From positions 14,869,504-14,933,503 of the forward strand of contig NC_088298.1 of NCBI RefSeq assembly GCF_032854445.1: 64,000 bases of DNA. The letters run 5' to 3'. Source of the DNA: Liolophura sinensis. Its lineage: Eukaryota > Mollusca > Polyplacophora > Chitonida > Chitonidae. Positions 21,401 through 27,929 of this stretch are shown here, in pieces. Every line of letters starts with the position of its first letter. The first letter of the stretch is position 1. A program made the translations under genes and the position numbers. Under the pieces are notes generated by a model, which was not told the DNA's origin, searched no databases, and worked only from the letters and a program-made list of their open reading frames with translations.

Positions 21401-22535
21401 GACTTGTATGTAAATACACTGTAGCTTGCTGTCATTGAAGAGGTGGGTTCGAGACCTGGTCTGTATATGTCAGATTTATCTGGAATTTTTACTTAGATAT
21501 TTTTCTGTTACAACTGGCGAATTATCGCCTTCAACCCACATCTTTTTTAGATGGCTTTAGCATGCGTTATTATTAACACATACTTATAGGCGGAGGTATT
21601 AAATGAAACTGACTATTACCGTTAGTTCGGCCTTCAGACATAATATATTTCCCGGGGGAAACCTACGAGCCTCCGCAGGTTGCTGTCAGACTTTCCTATG
21701 TGCGGTCGGAGAGGAAGCCAACGTGAGATAGACTTGAAATCACACCGACCGCACTGATGGGAGGCTCCAGAATCATTGAGCCGCGCTGGCACGCTAACCA
21801 GGCTCCTCGGCCACGGAGGCTCCAGGCCGTGCGCAATGCTGACTCAATATAGTCATCGTGCTGCCTCACTGGAACGACATGTCAGAGACACGATACATGA
21901 CACTCAACCACTTTCTGCCTCGCAAAACCCATCAACTTATCCCCACACCCACATACCACCTGCATACTCACAACTAGGTGACAAGGGAATTGCTCCGCAA
22001 GGTAAATTTAAGCCAAGCTGACTGTATCTATCTTGTTATTTGTCGCCGTGGGAGTGACAATGAATAGTATAGCCAAAAGTTGTACTTAGCTTGTGCCTTT
22101 TTTTTGAAGCGCGAAGAAGTAGCAAGAATGCCAAGTTTAAAAACATATACAGCCCTATATAACCCGACAAGAGGTTCAACCCGAGTGTCCGCGCTTTGTA
22201 AAACACAATGTGGGTAATCGTTAGCTTTGACTGACGGCATGGATGGTTTCATGATAGCAGAACGCCTCAAAACGGTCCAACCCTCAACATTACGCTAGAC
22301 TGCGATTATTAATGGTAGGAAAGCAAATGGGACGCAGATGGTTTCGATCTCTAAACGCCCATGTCGATGTGGGCTGATAGAAATGCGCACTTCATGCATG
22401 TTGGTTACTTATTTACACCGACTGTTTCTCACAAAAATTCTCGCTAATAACTAGATTTGACTTACCTGAGACGCTGAACTCCAACGACAAGAAAAATAGC
22501 AACTTTTCCAGAGGTATTACATCAGTGGAGACCAT
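3241..22535 (-). CDS. Four-Ig-domain transmembrane cell-adhesion protein, fasciclin II/NCAM-like, 10 coding exons
   Basis: The coding join on the minus strand, first to last exon, is 22535-22466, 13734-13545, 11109-10958, 10341-10201, 9062-8925, 6482-6373, 5696-5531, 5186-5038, 3810-3660, 3491-3241. The total is 1518 nt, giving 505 residues plus stop. Every intron is GT-AG and every phase matches (1,2,1,1,1,0,1,0,1). Domains: signal peptide about 1-23; Ig1 (C52-C117, W71); Ig2 (C163-C210, W175); Ig3 (C253-C303, W265); Ig4 (C345-C404, W357); transmembrane helix about 442-464; basic stop-transfer RRHRR; cytoplasmic tail 465-505. All four domains keep the DxGxYxC-type motif before the second cysteine. 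Ig2 has the style of fasciclin II/NCAM second domains (ENGLIIHRLTKEDGGKYLC). Several NxS/T sites suggest a glycosylated surface protein for homophilic or heterophilic adhesion, neural or immune. No FnIII exon is seen, unlike NCAM or fasciclin II. Alternatives are a hemolin/molluscan-defence-molecule-like protein or another short IgSF member. The domain structure is very secure; the family name is likely; the function is inferred. Confidence 0.87.
3660..3810 (-). CDS. Coding exon 9: second half of Ig4
   Basis: The acceptor follows a very strong pyrimidine tract ending TTTTTCTTCCAG (phase 0), and the donor is GTAAAC (phase 1). It encodes LTSLELLIRNITSNDEGHYV then CVAQNMGGSRNASLDVEIK, with C404. 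NLT, NIT and NAS are potential glycosylation sites. Confidence 0.9.
4120..4507 (-). repeat. 64-bp minisatellite, 6 copies, in intron 8 of the Ig gene
   Basis: Unit starts are at 4120, 4184, 4248, 4312, 4376 and 4441, so the period is 64 bp (one copy 65). Copies are nearly identical except the last, implying recent amplification. Each unit holds AAGCTTGTCGAC. Read on the minus strand the unit begins AAAAGACTACAGCGTGG and ends with GACAAATGGTCAC, words that match the R2 dispersed repeat in the same order. The array therefore looks like an expanded fragment of R2. Confidence 0.9.
5038..5186 (-). CDS. Coding exon 8: first half of Ig4
   Basis: The acceptor is ATGCTTTTAACAG (phase 1) and the donor is GTAAGT (phase 0). 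It encodes GEKVFTKGENLTLMCEISGR followed by PFPVVYWYRADDD, giving C345 and W357. NLT is a potential glycosylation site. The following intron holds a 64-bp minisatellite. Confidence 0.9.
5531..5696 (-). CDS. Coding exon 7: second half of Ig3
   Basis: The acceptor is ATTTTATGTTACAG (phase 0) and the donor is GTAAGT (phase 1). It encodes residues 268-322 with NVTRADEGKYICIASNPAGD, the classical I-set F/G-strand motif with C303. It contains NNT, NVT and a second NVT at the end, so this membrane-proximal half of the ectodomain is probably heavily glycosylated. Confidence 0.9.
5995..6125 (+). repeat. Dispersed repeat R2 copy, intron 6
   Basis: Contains GAGAGTAAAATCAGAGCAGC then GACGAC, then a degraded middle and TTTTCAGTTTACGTCAGTTG. 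It aligns along its length with the other R2 copies (12040, 35148, 43060, 47463). No coding capacity. Confidence 0.7.
6373..6482 (-). CDS. Coding exon 6: first half of Ig3
   Basis: This exon is only 110 nt. It begins in phase 1 after CGATGATTGCAG and ends in phase 0 at donor GTTTGT. It encodes TPMINKPLNDVIGAFGHVTV then KCMASGQPVPNYHWFK, supplying C253 and W265. It was recognised from the sequence and confirmed by exact phase agreement with the exons on both sides. Confidence 0.85.
6557..6801 (-). mobile_element. Full-length tRNA-derived SINE with target-site duplication, intron 5
   Basis: Complete from the tRNA-like head (right end) to the TTTATTTATTTGATTGGTGT tail (left end). It is flanked by 13-bp direct repeats GGGAAGGGATTTA (6544-6556) and GGAAGGAATTTA-type (6802-6814) with one mismatch, the expected target-site duplication of retroposition. 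Confidence 0.88.
6830..8200. other. Intron 5 unique sequence
   Basis: No exon, repeat family or tandem array recognised between the SINE and the foldback element; only short non-conserved open frames. Confidence 0.5.
8205..8728. repeat. Foldback element of GAGGTAGCGAG units with inverted ends, intron 5
   Basis: The ends carry an inverted 15-bp match (GGAAGCCGATAGAGG at the left, its complement CCTCTATCGGCTTCC at the right) inside longer imperfect arms. The interior is built from GAGGTAGCGAGGCAGCGAG-like units that switch orientation at least three times, so large hairpins are possible. It resembles foldback or MITE-type elements with internal subterminal repeats; no transposase. Confidence 0.75.
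8925..9062 (-). CDS. Coding exon 5: second half of Ig2
   Basis: The acceptor has a long polypyrimidine tract (TTTATTCTTTCCCTTCAG) and the donor is GTAAGT, phase 1 at both ends. It encodes RYTIAENGLIIHRLTKEDGG followed by KYLCKAEIPVEKRS, carrying C210. This half-domain is the most fasciclin II/NCAM-like part of the protein. NKT is a possible glycosylation site. Confidence 0.88.
9165..9800 (+). repeat. 26-bp-class minisatellite, intron 4
   Basis: More than 20 diverged units of the type CTTAGAGGAACGCATGAAGA plus CAAAAC, with period near 26 and varying to about 31 bp through small insertions. Neighbouring units are more alike than distant ones (ATGATGACAACAT variant left, ATGAAGACAAAACCT variant right). 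Confidence 0.85.
10201..10341 (-). CDS. Coding exon 4: first half of Ig2
   Basis: The acceptor is preceded by a pyrimidine tract (CCCTATTTCAATTTCAG) and the donor is GTAGGC, with phase 1 at both ends. It encodes residues 138-185. FRETPTTQYP then ALIRCLPEANPQPVTTWFFN gives C163 and W175. The proline-rich C-strand approach is typical of I-set domains in NCAM-like proteins. Confidence 0.87.
10427..10605 (+). repeat. Dispersed repeat R3, copy 3, intron 3
   Basis: Aligns over about 175 bp with 1838-2012: AGAACATTCCTTGCGTCTTT, CTTTCTTGATTTGTGTTGAA, GTCGATTATTGACC, GGTACACGAATGTCCGTTCT. It supports R3 as a real interspersed family rather than chance similarity. Confidence 0.6.
10958..11109 (-). CDS. 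Coding exon 3: second half of Ig1
   Basis: This 152-nt exon lies between an acceptor (CTAACTTTTAG) and the donor GTAAGT, entered in phase 2 and left in phase 1. It encodes 50 complete codons including RESDAGSYTCEG, the F-strand cysteine motif (C117). It is open over its whole length, although the frame closes soon outside the splice sites. It completes the V/I-type first Ig domain. Confidence 0.85.
11110..12035. other. Intron 2 sequence with no recognised feature
   Basis: AT-rich, with short overlapping open frames and no splice-bounded exon or domain motif. The 122-residue frame at 11447-11815 has no recognisable composition or motif. Confidence 0.45.
12040..12180 (+). repeat. Dispersed repeat R2 copy, intron 2
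   Basis: One of the best R2 copies: GCAGCATAGAGAGTAAAACC, AGAGCAGTGACGACAGT, GCAAATGGTCACACGTAACT, GGTGAAATACCGCC, then GGGTTTTATTCCAACTGTTC. Confidence 0.75.
12296..12565 (+). repeat. 24-bp minisatellite, about 11 copies, intron 2
   Basis: Units of CCCCGATGGTGTCTCAACTC plus TATA repeat every 24 bp (12301, 12325, 12349 and so on) with few substitutions. Because 24 is a multiple of three and the unit lacks stops, long frames are open on both strands; these are artefacts of the repeat. Confidence 0.92.
12570..13544. other. Intron 2 sequence adjoining exon 2, no feature seen
   Basis: Contains a C-rich tract near 13175-13210. No further exon, repeat family or array recognised. Confidence 0.45.
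13545..13734 (-). CDS. Coding exon 2: first half of Ig1
   Basis: Acceptor TTTGGTTTCAG and donor GTAAGT bound a 190-nt exon entered in phase 1 and left in phase 2. It encodes residues 24-87 with the B-strand cysteine (MTFTCSVV, C52) and the core tryptophan (SLRWLNQS, W71). Two extra cysteines precede the B strand (CGKC, 36-39) and could form a local disulphide. WLNQS contains a potential N-glycosylation site. Confidence 0.85.
13793..13850 (-). mobile_element. SINE 3'-tail fragment, intron 1
   Basis: TTTATTTATTTATATTTGAT then TTAACGCCATATTCAAGAAT resemble the SINE tail; the rest is missing or too diverged. Confidence 0.5.
13860..14840. other. Intron 1 sequence, nothing recognised
   Basis: No exon-like frame, tandem array or known dispersed family seen here. 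Confidence 0.4.
14850..15425. repeat. Diverged tandem duplication, about 315-bp unit, intron 1
   Basis: 14850-15130 and 15165-15425 share ordered blocks: GACAGTTTGA or GACGGTTTGACAAATGACG, TGTCAGAGG(A/C)GATAA, CACGCTCTTGGGGAAAACAG versus GCGCTCTTGGGAAGAACAG, and GAGTTCAATCCCGC versus TAGTTCAGTCCCGG. The last block is B-box-like, so the unit could be a tRNA-derived element that duplicated in tandem. Confidence 0.6.
15430..17156. other. Intron 1 AT-rich sequence, no gene seen
   Basis: Long AT-rich stretch with short random frames and no repeat family recognised. Confidence 0.45.
17157..17214 (-). mobile_element. Internally deleted SINE: tail joined directly to head
   Basis: The tail (TTTATTTGTTTGATTGGTGT and TTTACGGCGTACC) is followed at once by CACCTGAGTCACGGAGGTCC, the complement of the tRNA-like head. 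About 190-200 bp of the element body is absent. Confidence 0.7.
17426..17720. promoter_or_regulatory. Candidate intronic regulatory block in intron 1
   Basis: A unique, balanced-composition block free of repeats. It has clustered homeodomain-like words: CACTTAATCAAATATC and ATTTAAGTAATTACGG near 17535-17587. A 129-residue open frame covers it, but the frame has no recognisable domain and runs into an AT microsatellite, so coding is unlikely. Purely inferential. Confidence 0.25.
17881..18140 (+). mobile_element. Full-length tRNA-derived SINE, intron 1
   Basis: A-box word TAGCTCAGTTGG, B-box-like GGTTCAAGTCC, central block CTCTCCGGCCGTAAGTGGGA, the CGTGGGCTTCCCCCGGGCTC stretch and tail CAAATAAATAAA are all present. 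A short stretch between the A and B boxes is missing relative to other copies. It is the left member of a composite unit continuing to about 18365. Confidence 0.88.
18141..18365 (+). repeat. SINE-tail-like multimer plus two ~113-bp units
   Basis: After the SINE come two more tail-like segments (GGTATGGCATTACACAAAAA and ACGGCGTTAAACAAAAAT), then two tandem units containing AAGCCATCTGGTTCCTAAAT and TAGCCATCTGGTCCCTAAAT. The same series, attached to a SINE in the same way, occurs on the other strand at 38770-39137. Confidence 0.75.
18370..19615. other. Intron 1 sequence, no feature seen
   Basis: Unique sequence without a recognisable exon, array or repeat family; short frames only. Confidence 0.45.
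19618..19715 (-). mobile_element. Degenerate SINE fragment
   Basis: CACGCCAAACTCAAAGAATT, ATAAGTTGGCCGTCAG and GGATGGAGAAAACCCTGTGT follow the order of the SINE 3' half. It resembles the variant at 46768-46895 in also ending near GTCCGG.ATAAAC. Confidence 0.45.
19795..20290 (+). repeat. 32-bp minisatellite, about 15 copies, intron 1
   Basis: Units of the type GGCCACACGGGCGTCGTCGT plus ATTGTCACAAAA, period 32 with some 30-36-bp variants. It is markedly GC- and CpG-rich compared with its surroundings. Open frames of 148 and 102 residues run through it and are repeat artefacts. Confidence 0.88.
20295..21650. other. Intron 1 sequence, no gene seen
   Basis: Includes a run of 15 C at 21032-21046 and a B-box-like word (GGTGGGTTCGAGACCTGG) near 21437 with no convincing tRNA fold around it. 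Confidence 0.4.
21651..21824 (-). mobile_element. tRNA-derived SINE lacking its 3' third
   Basis: Runs from CCCGGGGGAAACCTACGAGC to the head complement CCACGGAGGCTCC. It carries central block and tRNA-like head but no tail; diverged. Confidence 0.8.
22466..22535 (-). CDS. Coding exon 1: start codon and signal peptide of the Ig-domain gene
   Basis: The ATG at 22535-22533 sits in a strong Kozak-like context (accATGG). An in-frame stop (TGA) lies about 40 nt upstream, so this start is not simply an internal methionine. The exon encodes 23 residues with a hydrophobic stretch LLFFLSLEFSVS. It ends in a consensus donor GTAAGT in phase 1, exactly the phase needed by the first Ig exon. The join crosses an 8.7 kb intron and rests on phase, donor quality and hydrophobicity, so it is less certain than the Ig exons. 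The acidic residue E19 within the hydrophobic core is a little unusual. Confidence 0.65.
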
Positions 22536-22539
22536 GGTA

Positions 22540-24120
22540 AATTCAGGTCGTCCGCAGATAAGGCTGACAAATCACTCATGTGACTCACAAGTACAGGTAA
22601 ATCCAGTGTACAGTGTGGAAAGTACAAGCCCAGCACAGGAATAACGGAGAGGACTTTGTACACTTCTACTGCGATTCCAGATTCCAACAGCACCTACACG
22701 ACCGTGGAACAAATGCGGTCTGGTGGCGTGGCCTGCCGAGCGCGGACCTCGCAGAAGACTGGAAGGCTTGTTTCCAGCAATCAGCTGCTGTTAGAACGTT
22801 GTTGATCTGATGTGTACAGCGGCCGGTAATCGTAACGCACACACAATGGGACAATTCTAGTCCAATTTGCCTATATTTAGCTCAGAGCTTTCCCGTGATA
22901 TACACTACATTAACCCGTCATTCACAGGGGGAGGGGAGATTATTTATAGCCCGCGGGGCCGAATATCATGCATTCTATGACGCCGTCACGTTCACCAAAA
23001 CACCGCGTTCGCAGACGAACTTATGCCCCGGTCACGTGGTCACGTTACAACCAATTAATTGGTTAATAGCGTATCTCCCTTTTCGTTTCGATACCTTCCG
23101 CTTTCCTCTCTCTCACAATCAAGGTGAAGTAGTAGACGTCTGCTGGGCTAATTGCTTTAAATCAGGATCTGTAACAGACAGGAAAAAACAACTGATAAAA
23201 ATCCATACATATGTCATTACCAGCCTGAACACGAACACATCCCGCCATAACATGGCCAATTAGTTGTCGAAGGCAAATGTCAATTTTCTACTCTCATGTG
23301 CATGGCCTTAAACAGAATCGAAAAGCTCTGACGTTTGTTATCCCATTTACGCTAGTTTCGTATGTGTAGCATTATATCCAACTCAAGATTATCACGCTTG
23401 CAATTGTATCATGCGCAACACACTGTAGCTAGATCAAGATTATCACACTTGCAATTGTGGCACGGCTGAATTCGATCGTTAAAAAAGGCACCTGAACTTC
23501 CCTCTGCAAATATACGGAGATATTTTTGTATGTGCTTGACCAGAAACCTCCGTTAGATCAATTAGTGAATTTCTAACTGAGGATGCTCACATAAACTCTT
23601 TTTTGATCGCGAGAAAGTGGAACAAAACATTGGTTCCACTTCATTGTAGTATTTTGCACCTCATAGATGGCGCCAATCATGTAGCTTGGGCCATACACGT
23701 ACATTTTCACGCATGAACACGCATTCACTCACCGTGAATACGGACATCTATATATGCTCTGCTCACCAATAAGCAAGTGCATCTGCTTGCGTGAGTTCCA
23801 ACAATTTACTTTTTGTAATACACGCAAAAGAAAAATATAACTAAAACCATTATGGTGATCTTATACAACCTGAATATATGGATCGTTTGTTATTTCTTCT
23901 GGATTTGACATCAGATTTAACCAAATAGCCCAGGGCCTTGACAAATCCTCACGAGAAACGAACACGCCATCAAAACGCAACGGGTGGTTAGGACATGCGC
24001 CAAGTATTAAAGCTACAGACAGGGTCACTCTTTATATATACTGTTGTTTAAACTGCCAATGTACATGCACCACCTGTGCACGAGCAGTTTAAATAAGCCC
24101 TATAAATATACAATTTATTT
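22540..24120. other. Region upstream of the Ig gene start codon; promoter not resolved
   Basis: The promoter and any 5' UTR exons of the minus-strand gene should lie in or beyond this region, but no TATA box or initiator stands out. A 50-bp-period direct duplication occurs at 23380-23463 (CAAGATTATCACACTTGCAA twice). Confidence 0.35.
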
Positions 24121-24124
24121 ATTG

Positions 24125-24232
24125 GGCCAGGGCAATGGTTTGAATCTTTCCATTACCTGACTGCCGTCGGCAATTTCTGAAATTCTTGAGTATGGCACTG
24201 CACTTCAATCAACTAACTAAATAAATAAACAG
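24125..24232 (+). mobile_element. Degenerate SINE 3' fragment
   Basis: CTGCCGTCGGCAATTTCTGA, ATTCTTGAGTATGGCAC and TCAATCAACTAACTAAATAA follow the SINE 3' end in order. Confidence 0.6.
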
Positions 24233-24479
24233 TGTATTTAGGCTATATCCAAGAGACTTTCCCTTTAATGACGGCGCTTTACAACGGGATTTCAACTAAA
24301 TGAATTCGTCGTCAAGGAACCTATAAATATTTATATAATTTTTCAAATTGATTATGGAGGGAGAAAAATATTTTAGAATAGGATATTGTAGTCTTCATGG
24401 ATGTATATATACAAATGTGTATGTTATTTATTCACATACGTAAATATGAGAGGTATTCACCACTAACTAACCAATGATC

Positions 24480-24602
24480 GGTGGTTCCCCCAGGCACTAC
24501 GTTTTCTACCTCCAAATAACAAAGACCGCCATCGTTTAAGTGAAAAAAACTTTAAGTATAACGTTAAACAACAATCAAATGAACAAATAAATAAATAAAT
24601 AA
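24480..24602 (+). mobile_element. Degenerate SINE 3' fragment
   Basis: GACCGCCATCGTTTAAGTGA, TTTAAGTATAACGTTAAACA and CAATCAAATGAACAAATAAA match the SINE 3' third with substitutions. Confidence 0.65.
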
Positions 24603-24604
24603 CT

Positions 24605-25230
24605 TTTTAAATCATACTTAGTTTTTTACTTTTTATTTATTTATTTATTTGAAGAAATAATTACTGGCGTCTTTCGGTAGTATCATTATTACCATATATA
24701 GCTGTATATAAAGCTGGACAAAATTCATATTCTATCACATCCATATAGACAGAGATTTGTGTACACAGCGGCCTCTTGCGTTCAACAGTTCCCTCTGAAT
24801 ATCCGTGCATTGCATTAACACATCAGCTAAACACGGCAAACAGAGAAATCATATACTAGAACAAAGAGGGTAAGGGAGTAGGGGTAACAAACGGTACATA
24901 ACCCCGGGGGCAAATGAGAATATGTGATTTCAGCTGAGCAGGGGTAGTCTATCTCTCCCTTTTTGTAGTTCAGCGTTTGATCGATAGTACCTCTCTGGTA
25001 GATCAACAACAGCATGTTATCGTATTGATTTAATCTATAAGTAGGGGGAACTCGAAGCTTGGCGAGCAGGAAAGTCCTTCAGTTCATGTATAGCCAGTGA
25101 TCGTGTAACAAGTATCATTGTTATGAATACAGTAACAGTATTAAACAATAAGATAATGCCTGGGGGCTTGTAGGCCTGTACGTCTACATGAACAGATCGC
25201 TGGTATAATAAATACAAGGGCCGAATAAAG
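24605..25230. other. AT-rich intergenic sequence, no gene seen
   Basis: Only short frames and AT-rich simple sequence (TATTTATTTATTTATTTG near 24633). Confidence 0.45.
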
Positions 25231-25231
25231 A

Positions 25232-25292
25232 AAAATATTTATTTGACTAGAGCTTTACGTTGTACTCTAAATGGTGGGAGGAATCGGGAAGA
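25232..25292 (-). mobile_element. Internally deleted SINE fragment
   Basis: ATTTATTTGACTAGAGCTTT then ACGTTGTACTC joined to AAATGGTGGGAGGAATCGGG; the segment between is missing relative to intact copies. Confidence 0.55.
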
Positions 25293-25399
25293 ACAATATA
25301 GTTTCTACTATAGGCTATTTTTAAGGGATGCAGACAATTTTAAGACGATGGCGATATCAAGAAATAAGATTATCCCCGAAGTTTATGTATAATTATATG

Positions 25400-26335
25400 C
25401 AAGGGCCGCTAATGTAATAAACGCAGTCAATATATAATAAAGGAAAATGTCCCACGCGATTATATACATAGATACACTTGAAAGGGCAATTGGTGTAATA
25501 AACAGTGACTGTAATAAAGATCAAGACGGTCCTCGACTGGAAATTGTGTATAGCTACTTGTATAGAACACTGTGTAATAAACATAGTGACTGTAATAAAG
25601 AACAAGACAGTCCCCGACTGAGAAATGTGTATGGTTAATTGTATTAAAAAAACCGTGTAATAAACATAGTGACTGAAGTAAAGAACAGGACAGTCCCCGA
25701 CTGGGAATTGTGTATAGCTACTTGTATAGAAAACTCTATAATAAACACAGTGACTGTAATAAAGATCAACACGGTCCTCGACTGGGAATTGTGTATAGCT
25801 ACTTGTATAGAACACTGTGTAATAAACATAGTGACTGTAATAAAGAACAGGACAGTCCCCGACTGAGAAATGTGTATAGTTAATTGTATAAAAAAAACTG
25901 TGTAATAAATATAGTGACTGAAGTAAAGAACAGGACGGTCCCCGACTGAGAATTGTGTATAGCTACTTGTATAGAAAACTCTATAATAAACACAGTGACT
26001 GTAATAAAGATCAACACGGTCCTCGACTGGGAATTGTGTATAGCTACTTGTATAGAACACTGTGTAATAAACATAGTGACTGTAATAAAGAACAGGACAG
26101 TCCCCGACTGAGAAATGTGTATAGTTAATTGTATAAAAAAACTGTGTAATAAATATAGTGACTGAAGTAAAGAACAGGACAGTCCCCGACTGGGAATTGT
26201 GTATAGCTACTTGTATAGAAAACTCTATAATAAACAAAGTCACTGTAGTAAAGAACAAGAGGGCCCCTGAGAATTGTGTATACACACAGTAGACACTTGT
26301 ATAGAAAACTGTTATAAACAATGACTATAATACAC
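25400..26335 (+). repeat. About 82-bp satellite-like repeat with 245-bp higher-order unit
   Basis: Monomers carry GTAATAAACATAGTGACTGT, AATAAAGAACAGGACAGTCC and CCGACTG.GAA.TGTGTATA. The marker GATCAA(G/C)ACGGTCCTCGAC recurs at 25519, 25764 and 26009, exactly 245 bp apart, so three monomers make a higher-order unit. Outer monomers are more diverged than central ones. The 225-residue frame on the minus strand is a repeat artefact. Confidence 0.88.
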
Positions 26336-26419
26336 GGGAATATTATTAATTTGCTTACACTGACTACATATAGGACTGATTAGACGAGTTAGTGAGTACC
26401 AGTGTACCTAGACTGACTT

Positions 26420-27065
26420 AACTTCTCTGTACACCGCTTACCAACTGTCTGACTGATGGTCCCCCTGTACACTGACATTCTCACTGATTGACTGACCGAT
26501 TGACAAATGTGAAATAACTGGCTGGGTGACCGCAGATCGACTCACTGTCCAGAAACACAGTGACTGACTGACTGACTGAATGACTGGACGGCTGACTGGA
26601 CGGCTTACGAGCTGACTGTTCACAAATATTCGCACTGACTGACAGGTTGACTGTTTAGAAAGATTCTCACTGACTGTCAAGCGGTTGACTGACTGGCAGT
26701 CTGATTGACTGGCAAAGTCTGAGGCTGAATGACTAGATAACGGGCTGACTGTTCAGCAATACTTGATTGATCACTTGACTGGCTAATTTGACTGACCTTC
26801 TGAATGACCGATTGGTTGACTGATCTAGTGATTGACTGATTGCTTGGTTGATACTACTTGGTTGGCACTCCTGCTAACTGGTTGGGTGATCTACTAAGTG
26901 GTTAACACCCTAAGTGATTGCTTGGATGTCTTAATGATTGGTTGACTGGTCTTATGACTGGTTTACTGATTGGCTGAACTCTCAACTGACTGGTTGACTC
27001 CTTTGCTGACTGGTTGACTCCTTTACAGATTGGTTGACTGCCTAAATGACTAATTGATTGACTAG
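26420..27065 (+). repeat. GACTGACTG-rich degenerate simple repeat
   Basis: An irregular run of TGACTGGTTGACTG-type words over about 640 bp with no fixed long period. Similar words recur at 51790-51835, 54110-54155 and 63610-64000. Confidence 0.7.
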
Positions 27066-27925
27066 TAAACTAATTGTAGTACAACTAGTCAGTCTCAGAC
27101 AGGCAGTGCCAGACCGAATAGATTCATATCCCCGGGGTGCCGGAGACACGTTTGTAACTAAAACCAAGGTTGATCAATTCAAATCGGACTAAACGGGAGA
27201 TAATTTACCGCTATGGCGTGTTCACTAGACAAACCGATACATCTTAGTCCATCCCGCTTATCATTTATCTGTCTAGTTACATATAATACCGCTTAAGTTA
27301 ACGAAAATTTTTAGTTTTCCTCCGCTCATAGACTAGACCTCCTATGACTGCGATCAAAACGTTCCGCGTTAAACTTTGGCATGTTCGGTCGATTTACGAC
27401 GCATCCCTCCGAGGTGTAATGAGAATACGATTGCATGATTTGACACTTAGTTAAGACTGATTTCTGTGCGGTGCTAAATGAGACTGATCTGCAGTCAGAA
27501 GCAATGGGGATAAATGAGCCAGGAGTGAAAGGTTTATTAGTATTGATCTACTGAATGATTGATTAGGGTATCTTTCAAACTGCTGGGAATACCAGTCGCT
27601 CATAGGTTTTCGATGTGCAAGGGTTCGATACCCAAGATGTGCTATGTTTCGTAATTTATTTTCGGATGAGATATGCGTTCCTTGTGAATAAAGTACAAAC
27701 TGTTTGATTAGTTAAATTTAAGAACAAAAACATAAGTTTTATCTCACAAATTTGCTCGTCTCCATAATCTTGATGTTTCATTTCTTGAACATAGCCACTC
27801 TCCCTCGCTGGATTGACTCTGGCTGGCATACGCACAATGCAGGCCAAATGACATTTTTCAACGTGGTATCTTTGCAAGCCAAATGTATCTCTCACGTACT
27901 AGTCCACGTCCCATGCAACAGTACA
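27065..27925. other. Intergenic sequence, no gene seen
   Basis: Unique sequence with a B-box-like AAGGGTTCGATACCC near 27627 but no tRNA fold that I can support. Confidence 0.4.
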
Positions 27926-27929
27926 CACT

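Noticed and set aside
25644-26321. 225-residue open frame on the minus strand
   Set aside because: It follows the 82/245-bp satellite-like repeat and repeats the same peptide; no start context or domain.
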